Positions 48,133 through 55,975 of a DNA stretch of 64,000 nt are shown one piece after another. The notes under the pieces are model-generated. The model made no database searches. It worked only from the letters and a program-made list of their open reading frames with translations, and was not told the origin of the DNA. The DNA is taken from the NCBI GenBank assembly GCA_050260375.1, contig JBLNCA010000006.1:124001-188000 (forward strand). The letters are read 5' to 3'. This DNA comes from DTFZ01 sp050260375 (GTDB lineage Bacteria > Bacillota > Clostridia > Christensenellales > SZUA-584). The stretch's first letter is position 1, and each line of letters begins with the position of its first letter. The position numbers were made by a program, and so were the translations under genes.

Positions 48133-48161
48133 ATTCTAAAGCAACAGTCAAGAAAACTCAA
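48133..48161 (-). promoter_or_regulatory. Sigma-A promoter of icd
   Basis: TTGAGT (48156-48161) and TAGAAT (48133-48138) lie 17 nt apart on the minus strand, about 52 bp before the icd start. Confidence 0.7.
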
Positions 48162-48208
48162 GCATATTTATAACTATACATCATACGTTTATGTTTATTT
48201 AGTGCGTA

Positions 48209-48250
48209 GTACGGGGTCCCCAAAAAGACGTGAGGCTTTTTGGGGCGTGT
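48209..48250 (+). repeat. Palindromic repeat copy C (intergenic)
   Basis: It has a TACGGGGT edge, then a perfect 10-bp stem CCCCAAAAAG / CTTTTTGGGG with an 8-nt loop ACGTGAGG, and ends CGTGTA. No T-run follows on either strand, so it is not a normal terminator. It lies between the icd promoter and the end of the EF-G-like gene and is nearly identical to the copy at 57044. Confidence 0.9.
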
Positions 48251-48258
48251 ATAACACA

Positions 48259-48284
48259 ACAGCCGCCCAAAACGTTGAGCGGCT
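48259..48284 (-). terminator. Probable terminator of the EF-G-like gene
   Basis: On the minus strand a 7-bp stem CAGCCGC/GCGGCTG with a 12-nt loop is followed by TTGTGTT. The T-tract is imperfect. It lies 28 bp after the gene's stop. Confidence 0.5.
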
Positions 48285-48311
48285 GCTTTAGTATATTCCA
48301 TTACGAAGTAT

Positions 48312-50390
48312 TTACGCTTCTTCGGCTTCCTTTTTCGCCGCTTCTATAACTTTTTCAGCGAGGTTGGCCGGCATCTCTTCGTAGCGCTCAAACGTCATTG
48401 TAAACGAGCCTCTCGCGTGGGACATCGACCGCAAATCCGTTGCGTATTTGAATATTTCGGCGAGCGGTACTTCCGCCGAAACCTCCTGATTGCCGCCTAC
48501 GGGATTCATGCCGAGTATCCTGCCGCGGCGCCTGTTGATATCGCCTATTATGTCTCCCATATATTCGTCGGGTATCGTCACTACAAGCTTGTATATCGGC
48601 TCTAAAAGCACCGGGTTAGCTTCCGAACAGCCTTTTTTATATGCAAGGCTCGCCGCTATTTTGAACGCCATTTCCGACGAGTCAACCGGATGGTACGATC
48701 CGTCGTACAGCGTAGCGCGAAAATTAACCATAGGATAACCCGCGAGCACGCCCTTTGTCATAGCTTCGCGCAGGCCCTTTTCCACTGCCGGTATGTACTG
48801 CCGCGGAACAACGCCGCCGACTATCTTGTCAACGAACTCAAAGGTTTCGGTCGAATCATACAACGGCTCGAATTCTATCCAGACATCCCCGAACTGGCCG
48901 TGGCCGCCCGACTGCTTCTTATGCCTGCCCTGCGCCTGCACCTTTTTCTTTATCGTTTCGCGGTAAGGAATCTTCGGGTCTGAAAGCTGAGCTTCCACGC
49001 CGAACTTGTTCTGCAGTTTCTTGCAGATTACCTCGAGGTGAAGCTCCCCTAAGCCGCTTACAAGCGTATCGGACGTTTCAAGCGACTTAACGACCTTGAA
49101 CGAGGGGTCTTCCTCCTCAAGCCTGTGCAGCCCGGCGAATACCTTCTCCTCTTCGCCCTGCTTCTTTGCGGTCACCGCAAGGGATATCGCCGGCTCGGGG
49201 AACACCACGTCCGGGAAAATGACGGACTTGCCTTCGTCGCACAGCGTTCCGCCCGTGTCCGTGTTCTGCAGCTTCGCAATCGCTCCGATATCGCCCGCCG
49301 TGAGCTTATCAACGCTTATCTGCTTCTTGCCGCTCATTATGTAAAGCTGGCCGAACTTCTCGCTCTTGTCGGTATTGCCGTTCTTTATTGCCTGGCCTGC
49401 CGCAAGCTCGCCGCCCAGCACCTTGAATATTGAAAGCTTGCCCACAAACGGGTCCGTTACCGTCTTATATACCTGCGCCGCAAAAGGCTTTGACGGGTCG
49501 GCGTTATATACTATCTCCTCGCCCTTCGAAGTTTTGCCTTTAACGCTTACTATAGCGTCGGGAGACGGCATATACGATACGATGTTATCAAGCAGCAGCG
49601 ATACTCCCGCGGCCTGAACGGCGGAACCTATAAACACAGGCACTACGTCGCCAGAGGCTATGCCGACTTTGAGCCCCTTTATAATATCGTCTTTTGAAAG
49701 CTCTTCGCCCTCAAAATACTTCTCCATAAGCTTTTCGTCGTTTTCGGCGGCGTTTTCTATTATAGCGTCCCTTATAGACTTTGCTTTATCCGCAAGGTCC
49801 GCAGGTATCTCGGCTTCCTTTAATTTTTTGCCGTCGAACAAGTAAGCCTTCATTTCCACAACGTCAACTACGCCCTTAAAGTTAAGCCCCTGGCCTATGG
49901 GCAGCTGCATCACTGTTATATGCGTGGTGTATTTTTCTTTGAGGCTGTCGACAACCTTGTCAAAATCCACGTGCTCCTTATCCATCTGGTTGATAAAGAA
50001 CGCCTTTGCCTTCTTATGCGCAACGCACGAATCCCAGGCCTTTTCAGCGCCTACGGTTAAGCCGCTCAAGCCGTTAACGAGTATAAGGGCGCTGTCGGCA
50101 AGATAATACCCCGAAGTCGCGTCGCCTAAAAAGTCGAAGTATCCGGGCGTATCGATTATATTTATTTTGACTCCCTTCCATTCAACGGGAGCTAATGAGG
50201 AGCTTATCGAAATGTGCCGCTTTATCTCCTCCGGGTCATAGTCCATTACGGTGTTTCCGTCTTCGGTCCGTCCCTGTCTGTCGATGGCGCCGCTTAAAAA
50301 AAGCATTGCTTCTGCGAGCGTTGTCTTTCCTTCACCTCCATGGCCCACAAGTGCAATGTTTCTTAATTCGCCTGTCTTGTAATACTTCAT
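48312..50390 (-). CDS. EF-G-like translational GTPase (EF-G2 clade)
   Basis: A 692-residue protein with the domain order of EF-G. G1 is LVGHGGEGKTTLAEAMLFLS instead of AHIDAGKTT, G3 is DTPGYFDFLGD instead of DTPGHVDF, and G4 is NQMDKE instead of NKMD. Domains II-V are conserved (QSGGHGQFGDVWIEFEP, RRGRILGM). These variants mark the EF-G-like paralogue group, not the housekeeping fusA, which should lie elsewhere near rpsL. Its role is unclear. ATG 50390 follows GGAGGG; a GTG at 50402 is less likely. Monocistronic. Confidence 0.9.
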   Translation of the reverse strand: MKYYKTGELRNIALVGHGGEGKTTLAEAMLFLSGAIDRQGRTEDGNTVMDYDPEEIKRHISISSSLAPVEWKGVKINIIDTPGYFDFLGDATSGYYLADSALILVNGLSGLTVGAEKAWDSCVAHKKAKAFFINQMDKEHVDFDKVVDSLKEKYTTHITVMQLPIGQGLNFKGVVDVVEMKAYLFDGKKLKEAEIPADLADKAKSIRDAIIENAAENDEKLMEKYFEGEELSKDDIIKGLKVGIASGDVVPVFIGSAVQAAGVSLLLDNIVSYMPSPDAIVSVKGKTSKGEEIVYNADPSKPFAAQVYKTVTDPFVGKLSIFKVLGGELAAGQAIKNGNTDKSEKFGQLYIMSGKKQISVDKLTAGDIGAIAKLQNTDTGGTLCDEGKSVIFPDVVFPEPAISLAVTAKKQGEEEKVFAGLHRLEEEDPSFKVVKSLETSDTLVSGLGELHLEVICKKLQNKFGVEAQLSDPKIPYRETIKKKVQAQGRHKKQSGGHGQFGDVWIEFEPLYDSTETFEFVDKIVGGVVPRQYIPAVEKGLREAMTKGVLAGYPMVNFRATLYDGSYHPVDSSEMAFKIAASLAYKKGCSEANPVLLEPIYKLVVTIPDEYMGDIIGDINRRRGRILGMNPVGGNQEVSAEVPLAEIFKYATDLRSMSHARGSFTMTFERYEEMPANLAEKVIEAAKKEAEEA

Positions 50391-50623
50391 TATTCCCTCC
50401 ACGATTACTACCAGTATGATGAAAACGTTACTGATCTCATAATTAAATCAATTCTAACAGAAAGGCATTAAAAAATAAATAGATTTTTAACTTTGATATA
50501 GCATTAACAAAAAATCTGTGTAATAATGACATAAACGGCTTTATGGGAAGAATTATGCCGGATTGTAATCCCTTAAGCCGGCGTTAAATTTCAAGGGCAA
50601 CTTTTAAGTCAAGGAGCGTGTTC

Positions 50624-51205
50624 ATGGAAGAGGAAAAGAAAAAACTGACCGATACGCAGCTGAGAATCGTTCAGGCAATAGCGGGCGTGCTGTGCGCGGC
50701 GGCGCTTATGGTTACTATAGCGCTGTCTTCTCAGCTTCAGGGCATACTGTCGTATGCTTTTCTTGTGATATTTCTTATCATAACGTTCGGCCGCAGATGG
50801 GTTGAAAACAAATACATGATAAGGCTTAACTTTTTTAACCTTGTTCTTATTGACGGCATACTGGCGGGAATACTCATATTCGTCATTTCAATATTCAACA
50901 ACCCGACGGTAACAACCAGTATTTCCGAAACTGCGGAACTGCTGATAATAATAGGCATAGTACTTGTCATATTAGGGCTCGGCATTGTTTACCCGTATTT
51001 AAGATACCGTAAGCGCCTGGAAAACGGTACCGTCATACCGATACGGATACCCGAAAAAACGGAAGAGGAAAAGGAAGCGGAAAGCAAGGCAAGCGCGGCG
51101 TCCGGCCCGTCTTCAATATACAAGCAGATGGCGGAGATGGCAAAAGAGCTGGAGGAAAAGGACGCTGCAAGCAAGCCCGCGGAAAACGACGGCGAAAACC
51201 AATAG
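50624..51205 (+). CDS. Four-helix membrane protein of unknown function
   Basis: A 193-residue protein I do not recognise. After a charged start (EEEKKKLTDTQLR) it has four predicted helices: IVQAIAGVLCAAALMVTIAL, ILSYAFLVIFLIITFG, FNLVLIDGILAGILIFVISI and LLIIIGIVLVILGLGIVYPY. A charged cytoplasmic tail rich in Glu, Lys, Ala and Ser follows (KTEEEKEAESKASAASG). ATG 50624 is 7 nt from AAGGAG; GTG 50618 is too close. One of three plus-strand genes; divergent from the EF-G-like gene and convergent with the anti-sigma gene. Confidence 0.85.
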   Translation: MEEEKKKLTDTQLRIVQAIAGVLCAAALMVTIALSSQLQGILSYAFLVIFLIITFGRRWVENKYMIRLNFFNLVLIDGILAGILIFVISIFNNPTVTTSISETAELLIIIGIVLVILGLGIVYPYLRYRKRLENGTVIPIRIPEKTEEEKEAESKASAASGPSSIYKQMAEMAKELEEKDAASKPAENDGENQ

Positions 51206-51225
51206 TTAAAATCAAAGCATATGAA

Positions 51226-51247
51226 AACGCCCGCGGATGCGGGCGTT
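51226..51247. terminator. Bidirectional hairpin between convergent genes
   Basis: A perfect 9-bp stem AACGCCCGC/GCGGGCGTT with a 4-nt loop. On the minus strand TTTT follows, favouring termination of the anti-sigma gene. It also lies 20 bp after the plus-strand membrane-protein gene. Confidence 0.8.
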
Positions 51248-51258
51248 GCTGATATCGC

Positions 51259-51990
51259 TTATTTCTCAAATACGAATTCGACCGCGCTTCCTTCGGCAAG
51301 CTCGTCGGACGCAATGCCTGCGTTCTCGAGTATAGCCTTAAGTTCGGTAAGGCTTCCTTCGGGTATGACAAACAAAACGCTGCTGTCGTCCTCCTGCTCG
51401 GGCAAAATGTCGTACTTATCAAAAAACGCATAGAGAGCTTCGCGGAAGTCTTCCGATTCTTCGGAGGGTATTGCTATTGACGCCCCGTATGCTTTACCTG
51501 TCTCTTTCCTTACCGCGCTGCTGTCCTGCATCGCACTGCCGCGCGCTTCCTCTTCGGGCGCAGATGACGCGGCGGGCGCGGCAGCCATCTCGGGCGCTTC
51601 GGCAGGGGCGCTGTCGGCAGACATAAACTCCCGAGCCATCGGCTCTTCAAAATCCGCCGAGCCGGTTGCTCCGTCGAGGGTATTGTTGGGTAAAATGCCG
51701 GAAGAGAAAACGACTATAAGCACCAAAGCGGCGGCGAGCGCCGCTGAAGCGTATGCAAACACGGGTATCCTGCGCTTTTTTGCTTTTCTGATAGCGCCGA
51801 GCGCAAGACCCGCCGGAGGTTCAAGCTCGTCCATATTCGAAAGAGCTTTCTTCAGCGCAAGCGTTTTATCAAACTCTTTTTTGCAATGGTCGCAAGAACG
51901 GATATGTTCAAAAAGCCGCTGCGTATCGGCATCGCCCAGCATGCCGTCTACATGCAGGTTTATATATTCAATTGCGGTTTGACAATCCAT
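51259..51990 (-). CDS. Zinc-finger anti-sigma factor-like membrane protein
   Basis: A 243-residue bitopic protein. MDCQTAIEYINLHVDGMLGD followed by LFEHIRSCDHCKKEFDKTLA is a zf-HC2 anti-sigma domain (HxxxCxxC). One helix (VFAYASAALAAALVLIVVFS) leads to an Ala/Glu/Pro-rich external region and a small C-terminal domain (SLTELKAILENAGIASDELA). No ECF sigma gene is next to it, so its partner is elsewhere. ATG 51990 is a reasonable choice; 52002 is possible. Confidence 0.8.
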   Translation of the reverse strand: MDCQTAIEYINLHVDGMLGDADTQRLFEHIRSCDHCKKEFDKTLALKKALSNMDELEPPAGLALGAIRKAKKRRIPVFAYASAALAAALVLIVVFSSGILPNNTLDGATGSADFEEPMAREFMSADSAPAEAPEMAAAPAASSAPEEEARGSAMQDSSAVRKETGKAYGASIAIPSEESEDFREALYAFFDKYDILPEQEDDSSVLFVIPEGSLTELKAILENAGIASDELAEGSAVEFVFEK

Positions 51991-52018
51991 GACCACCCAC
52001 ATCCCAATAATATATCAT

Positions 52019-52047
52019 ATAATCTGCTTACCACTTTGACGTGTCAA
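52019..52047 (-). promoter_or_regulatory. Candidate promoter of the anti-sigma gene
   Basis: TTGACA (52042-52047) and GATTAT (52019-52024), 17 nt apart on the minus strand. The -35 lies inside an inverted repeat TTTGAC/GTCAAA (52035-52048). Confidence 0.4.
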
Positions 52048-52191
52048 ACGGCAATAAAGTTCCAAATTCAATCATTCTTTTTGAAAAAATATATATCAAA
52101 CCCTTGCTTACTACAATAAAAAAGTTGGAAACGGATTTTAAGCATTAATATGAATACTTGCTGAAAAGCTGATAAGGGACGCTATATAATG

Positions 52192-52797
52192 TTACGCCGT
52201 TTCTATATCGAGCGCCGAGGTTAATTCATAAATGCGCTTTACGCTTTCCGGCGTCATGTCCGATAAAAGCCAGCGCTCGGCGTATTCTTTCGGTACAATA
52301 AGCGGCATACGGTGGTGTATTTCCTGCATTTGCGCGTTTGCTGCCGCAGTGAGTATTACGAACCTATTCCTCTTCTCCCCCGCCGTGAAAAAATAGCCGT
52401 AAAGGCCTGCAAGGTAGAAAAAGCTTTCACCTTGAGGCCTTATTATATGCTTTATTTTGCGTTTGCCGTCGCTTTTCCACTCGTAAAAGCCTGTGCACGG
52501 AATAAGGCACTTTCTTTCCGGCACGCTTTGCCTGAAAATGTTTATATTGAATACCGTCTCGCTGCGCGCGTTTATAATAAGCTGCTTCGACTGCGCTTTA
52601 GGGAATCCCCACGACATAATGCCGGCCTCGCAGCAGCCCTTTACCTGGGCCAGCACGGCGGCGCTGTCGCCCGGGAAAACCTCGCCAGTTTTTATGCTTT
52701 GAGCGGCGTCTTCACCCAAACGCGACGCGATATCCTCGATTATGCTGCGCGCCTCGAAAATGTCCTTTATATCGTCAAAAGCATATCTCCCGCACAT
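52192..52797 (-). CDS. SOS response-associated peptidase (SRAP/YedK, HMCES family)
   Basis: A 201-residue protein that crosslinks to abasic sites in single-stranded DNA through its N-terminal Cys. MCGRYAFDDIKDIFE supplies Cys2 after Met removal. IINARSETVFNI (Asn), CLIPCTGFYEWKSDGKRKIK (Glu) and EIHHRMPLIVPKEYAERWLL (His) complete the active site. It follows nrdJ by 28 bp. No LexA box was seen directly upstream. Confidence 0.94.
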   Translation of the reverse strand: MCGRYAFDDIKDIFEARSIIEDIASRLGEDAAQSIKTGEVFPGDSAAVLAQVKGCCEAGIMSWGFPKAQSKQLIINARSETVFNINIFRQSVPERKCLIPCTGFYEWKSDGKRKIKHIIRPQGESFFYLAGLYGYFFTAGEKRNRFVILTAAANAQMQEIHHRMPLIVPKEYAERWLLSDMTPESVKRIYELTSALDIETA

Positions 52798-52825
52798 GCC
52801 GCAATCTCCCGCAAAGCTCGCCGCG

Positions 52826-54988
52826 TCAGCCGCACTTCGAGTAGCCGCACGAACGGCATACTACGCAGCCGCTCTCGTGCTCCATCTTTGAACCGCACTC
52901 GGGGCACTTGCTACCGTTGGCCGCTGGTTTTTTACCCGCGCTATCTCCTCGCAGCTCCACGACGCGCTCCAGCACCCTGCCTATTGCGTCCGGGCAGGAC
53001 AGCACCTTAAGGCCGTTCTGGCGCAATGTGGAATGGCAGCGTATGCCGCGCAGCTGTTCTATGATACTCTGAACGTCAATCCCTGAGCGCAGCGCCATGG
53101 AAACAAGCCTGCTCGTGGCTTCCGACTGGGACGGGCATCCGCCCGCTCTTCCCACGTTGGTGAACACCTCGCATATGCCCTTGCTGTCGTAATTTACGGT
53201 TACATAGAGGTTGCCGCAGCCTATCTTTATCTTCTCCGTTATACCTCGCGTAATCTCCGGCCGCTCTCTCGGCATCAGCGTTTCGCTTTTCTCCTCGTCC
53301 TTGCCTACGCTCAGCACCTGCCCTGCCCTGCTGCCGTCCCTGTATATCGTGACGCCTTTAAGCCCCAATCCGTACGCAAGATCGTAGACGGCCTTAACGT
53401 CTTCCACCTTGGCGCTGCGAGGAAAGTTAACCGTCTTGGAGACCGCGTTGTCGGTGTGGCGCTGGAACATGCTCTGCATCCTTATGTGATATTCGGGCGA
53501 TATATCGTGCGCGGTGACAAACACAGAAGCTACGTCCTCGGGTATGCCCTTTATGCCGCGCAGCGTGCCTTTCTGCGCTATGTCGCGCATGAGCTCTTCG
53601 CTGTAAAAGCCGCGCTGTTTGGCTACGGTTTCGAAGTACGGGTGCACCTCCAACAGCTTGTCGTTGTCCATTACGTTCCTGACATAGGATATCGCAAATA
53701 CCGGCTCTATGCCGCTGGAAGCGCCTGCGATAATGGATATCGTACCTGTGGGCGCGATAGTCGTAACCGTAGCGTTGCGCATATACTTTATGCCGCGGCT
53801 TTTATATACGCTTTCTTCAAAGCAGGGGAAGCTGCCGCGCTTCTCGCCCAGTTCCTCTGACGCCTTGGCAGCCTGCTCTTTTATGAACGACATTACTTTA
53901 TCCGCCGTGTCCAACGCCTGCTCGGAGTTATAAGGTATGCCCAGCTTGTAAAGCATGTCCGCAAAGCCCATAACGCCAAGGCCTATCTTTCTCATCCGCT
54001 TTGTGGTCTCGTCGATTATTGCGAGCGGGTATCTGTTCACGTCTATTACGTTGTCCAGGAAATGCACGGCGGTCTTTACCGTATGGCCCAGGCCGTCGTA
54101 GTCGATGCTGCCGTCCTTAACGAACTCATTTAAGTTGACAGAGCCTAAGTTGCAGCTCTCGTAAGGCAGCAGCGGCTGTTCGCCGCAAGGATTAGTGCTC
54201 TCTATCTCGCCCGCGGAAGGCACAGGGTTGTCCGCGTTTATCCTGTCGAGGAACACTATTCCGGGCTCGCCGTTGCGCCACGCCATCTCCACTATAGTCT
54301 CATATACGTGCCGCGCGTCAAGCTTTTCGGTGACTTTGCGCGTAGCGGGGTCTATAAGCTCGTACTTGCTCCCCGATATTACGGCTTTCATGAAAGCCTC
54401 GGTAAGCCCTACGCTTATATTGAAATTTGTAAGCTGCCCGGGATCGCTCTTGCAGGATATGAATTCCATTATATCCGGATGGTCGACGCGCAGTATGCCC
54501 ATATTGGCTCCGCGCCTCGTGCCGCCCTGCTTTACGGCTTCGGTGGAAGCGTTGAAAACCTTCATAAAGCTGACTGGGCCGCTCGCCACCCCGCCCGTAG
54601 AGTTTACCGACGCGCCTTTCGGCCGTATGCGCGAAAATGAAAAGCCGGTGCCTCCGCCGCTCTTGTGTATCATTGCTGCGTTCTTCAGCGTGTCGAATAT
54701 GCCTTCCATGCTGTCTTCTATAGGCAGCACAAAGCACGCCGAAAGCTGGCCAAGCTCGCGCCCCGCGTTCATCAGCGTTGGCGAATTGGGTAAAAACTTA
54801 AGGGACGACATAAGTTCATAAAACTCCTCTTCGGTTTTACGCGCGTCGCCGCCGTAATTTTCGTCCGCCGCCGCTATCGCGTGAGCTACGCGCCGTATCA
54901 TGTCCTCCGGCTTTTCACAGACGCCGTTAGCGTCTTTCTTAAGATACCGCCTCTCAAGCACGAGCTTCGCATTTTCAGAAAGCACCAT
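52826..54988 (-). CDS. nrdJ: Adenosylcobalamin-dependent (class II) ribonucleoside-diphosphate reductase
   Basis: A 720-residue reductase making deoxynucleotides without oxygen. FLPNSPTLMNAGRELGQLSA, IHKSGGGTGFSFSRIRPKGA, ESTNPCGEQPLLPYESCNLG and APTGTISIIAGASSGIEPVF are the class II signatures with catalytic Cys. A zinc ribbon ends the protein (CPECGSKMEHESGC, CRSCGYSKCG). ATG 54988 is behind GAAGGTGAT; upstream codons are not family-like. The leader is too short for a cobalamin riboswitch; control by two NrdR boxes is likely. Confidence 0.96.
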   Translation of the reverse strand: MVLSENAKLVLERRYLKKDANGVCEKPEDMIRRVAHAIAAADENYGGDARKTEEEFYELMSSLKFLPNSPTLMNAGRELGQLSACFVLPIEDSMEGIFDTLKNAAMIHKSGGGTGFSFSRIRPKGASVNSTGGVASGPVSFMKVFNASTEAVKQGGTRRGANMGILRVDHPDIMEFISCKSDPGQLTNFNISVGLTEAFMKAVISGSKYELIDPATRKVTEKLDARHVYETIVEMAWRNGEPGIVFLDRINADNPVPSAGEIESTNPCGEQPLLPYESCNLGSVNLNEFVKDGSIDYDGLGHTVKTAVHFLDNVIDVNRYPLAIIDETTKRMRKIGLGVMGFADMLYKLGIPYNSEQALDTADKVMSFIKEQAAKASEELGEKRGSFPCFEESVYKSRGIKYMRNATVTTIAPTGTISIIAGASSGIEPVFAISYVRNVMDNDKLLEVHPYFETVAKQRGFYSEELMRDIAQKGTLRGIKGIPEDVASVFVTAHDISPEYHIRMQSMFQRHTDNAVSKTVNFPRSAKVEDVKAVYDLAYGLGLKGVTIYRDGSRAGQVLSVGKDEEKSETLMPRERPEITRGITEKIKIGCGNLYVTVNYDSKGICEVFTNVGRAGGCPSQSEATSRLVSMALRSGIDVQSIIEQLRGIRCHSTLRQNGLKVLSCPDAIGRVLERVVELRGDSAGKKPAANGSKCPECGSKMEHESGCVVCRSCGYSKCG

Positions 54989-55002
54989 AATATCACCTTC
55001 GC

Positions 55003-55050
55003 AAACAATATAATGTGGTTGGATATATATAATAATACAATATGTTGTTA
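55003..55050 (-). promoter_or_regulatory. Pair of NrdR boxes upstream of nrdJ
   Basis: Two 16-bp sites, 55003-55018 and 55035-55050, match the NrdR consensus acaCwAtATaTwGtgt at about 13 and 12 positions. They share ACAATAT, and their spacing is exactly 32 bp, three helical turns, as is typical for NrdR box pairs. The upstream site lies inside the spacer of the nrdJ promoter and the other lies near the transcription start. Confidence 0.85.
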
Positions 55051-55057
55051 AAAGCAA
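55029..55057 (-). promoter_or_regulatory. Sigma-A promoter of nrdJ
   Basis: TTGCTT (55052-55057) and TATTAT (55029-55034), 17 nt apart on the minus strand, 40 bp before the nrdJ start and overlapping the NrdR sites. Confidence 0.65.
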
Positions 55058-55075
55058 GAGATAAATTAAGCGTAT

Positions 55076-55861
55076 TTAAGGGGTGTAATTCTCAAAAAGC
55101 TCACGGAATTTGCTTATCTGACCTTCGCCGGACGAGTAGAACTCCACAGTGCCCTGCCCGCTTTTCGCACAGCGCAGCCCGTTTTCGACGAGTATACGGC
55201 GAAGCTGCGCCGCCGTGCCTTCCTTGCCGTCGAATACGCTGCAATCGGTGGAATATGCTTTGTCTATATAGCTTTTTATTTTATTGCTGATAAAAGAATA
55301 GTGCGTGCAGCCGATTACTACAGCATCTATCTTCTCGTCTTTAATATGGGAAAGGCGCTTCGAGAGATATTCGTGTATCTCGCTCTCGCTGGTATGCGCG
55401 CTCTCTATCATCTCCACGAGCCCGTTGCAGCCGACGTTTATCGTACAGTCTTTTGCATTGAGCCTGTCAAGCAGGCTTAAGTACCGCTGCTGCGTTACGG
55501 TTGCGGAAGTCGCAAGCACCAGTACTTTTCCGCCCTTCAGCGCGCCGAGCGCGGGCTTTACCGCGGGCTCCATGCTGATTACGGGTATGTTGAACTCGTC
55601 GCGCATGCGCTTTACCGCCGCGCTGGTTGCCGTGTTGCACGCTATGACTATGGCTTTTACGCCCTTATCAAAAAGAAAACGCCCCGCAGCGAGCGACAGG
55701 GATTTTATCTCGTCCTCCGACTTTTCCCCGTATGGAGCGTTGGCATTGTCTCCGTAATATATGTAATCCTCATCGGGCATCAGCTTATACGCCGTTTTCA
55801 GCACGCTTATACCGCCTACGCCGGAATCGAAAAAACCAACAGGCCTGCAGTTATCGGACAT
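55076..55861 (-). CDS. murI: Glutamate racemase
   Basis: A 261-residue cofactor-independent racemase making D-glutamate for peptidoglycan. PVGFFDSGVGGISVLKTAYK, IVIACNTATSAAVKRM (first catalytic Cys) and VVIGCTHYSFISNKIK (second catalytic Cys) are present. ATG 55861 lies behind GGGAGAAAAA; the in-frame TTG at 55873 overlaps that site. Located between spoIIP and nrdJ. Confidence 0.96.
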   Translation of the reverse strand: MSDNCRPVGFFDSGVGGISVLKTAYKLMPDEDYIYYGDNANAPYGEKSEDEIKSLSLAAGRFLFDKGVKAIVIACNTATSAAVKRMRDEFNIPVISMEPAVKPALGALKGGKVLVLATSATVTQQRYLSLLDRLNAKDCTINVGCNGLVEMIESAHTSESEIHEYLSKRLSHIKDEKIDAVVIGCTHYSFISNKIKSYIDKAYSTDCSVFDGKEGTAAQLRRILVENGLRCAKSGQGTVEFYSSGEGQISKFRELFENYTP

Positions 55862-55975
55862 TTTTTCTCCCAATACGATTTGTTGTCTAATTATACCTTA
55901 AAGGGAGGCTTTTTTTCAACTCCGATTGCGGCGCCGCGGCAGCCGCCGTCTGCCCGAGTCGGCAAAAGCCGTATT

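Noticed and set aside
48209..48250. Terminator for icd or the EF-G-like gene
   Set aside because: The stem is strong but neither strand has a T-run, it is upstream of icd, and near-identical copies lie inside coding sequence.
54989..55075. Cobalamin riboswitch upstream of the B12-dependent reductase
   Set aside because: The leader between promoter and start is only about 40 nt, with no room for the aptamer. NrdR boxes explain control.
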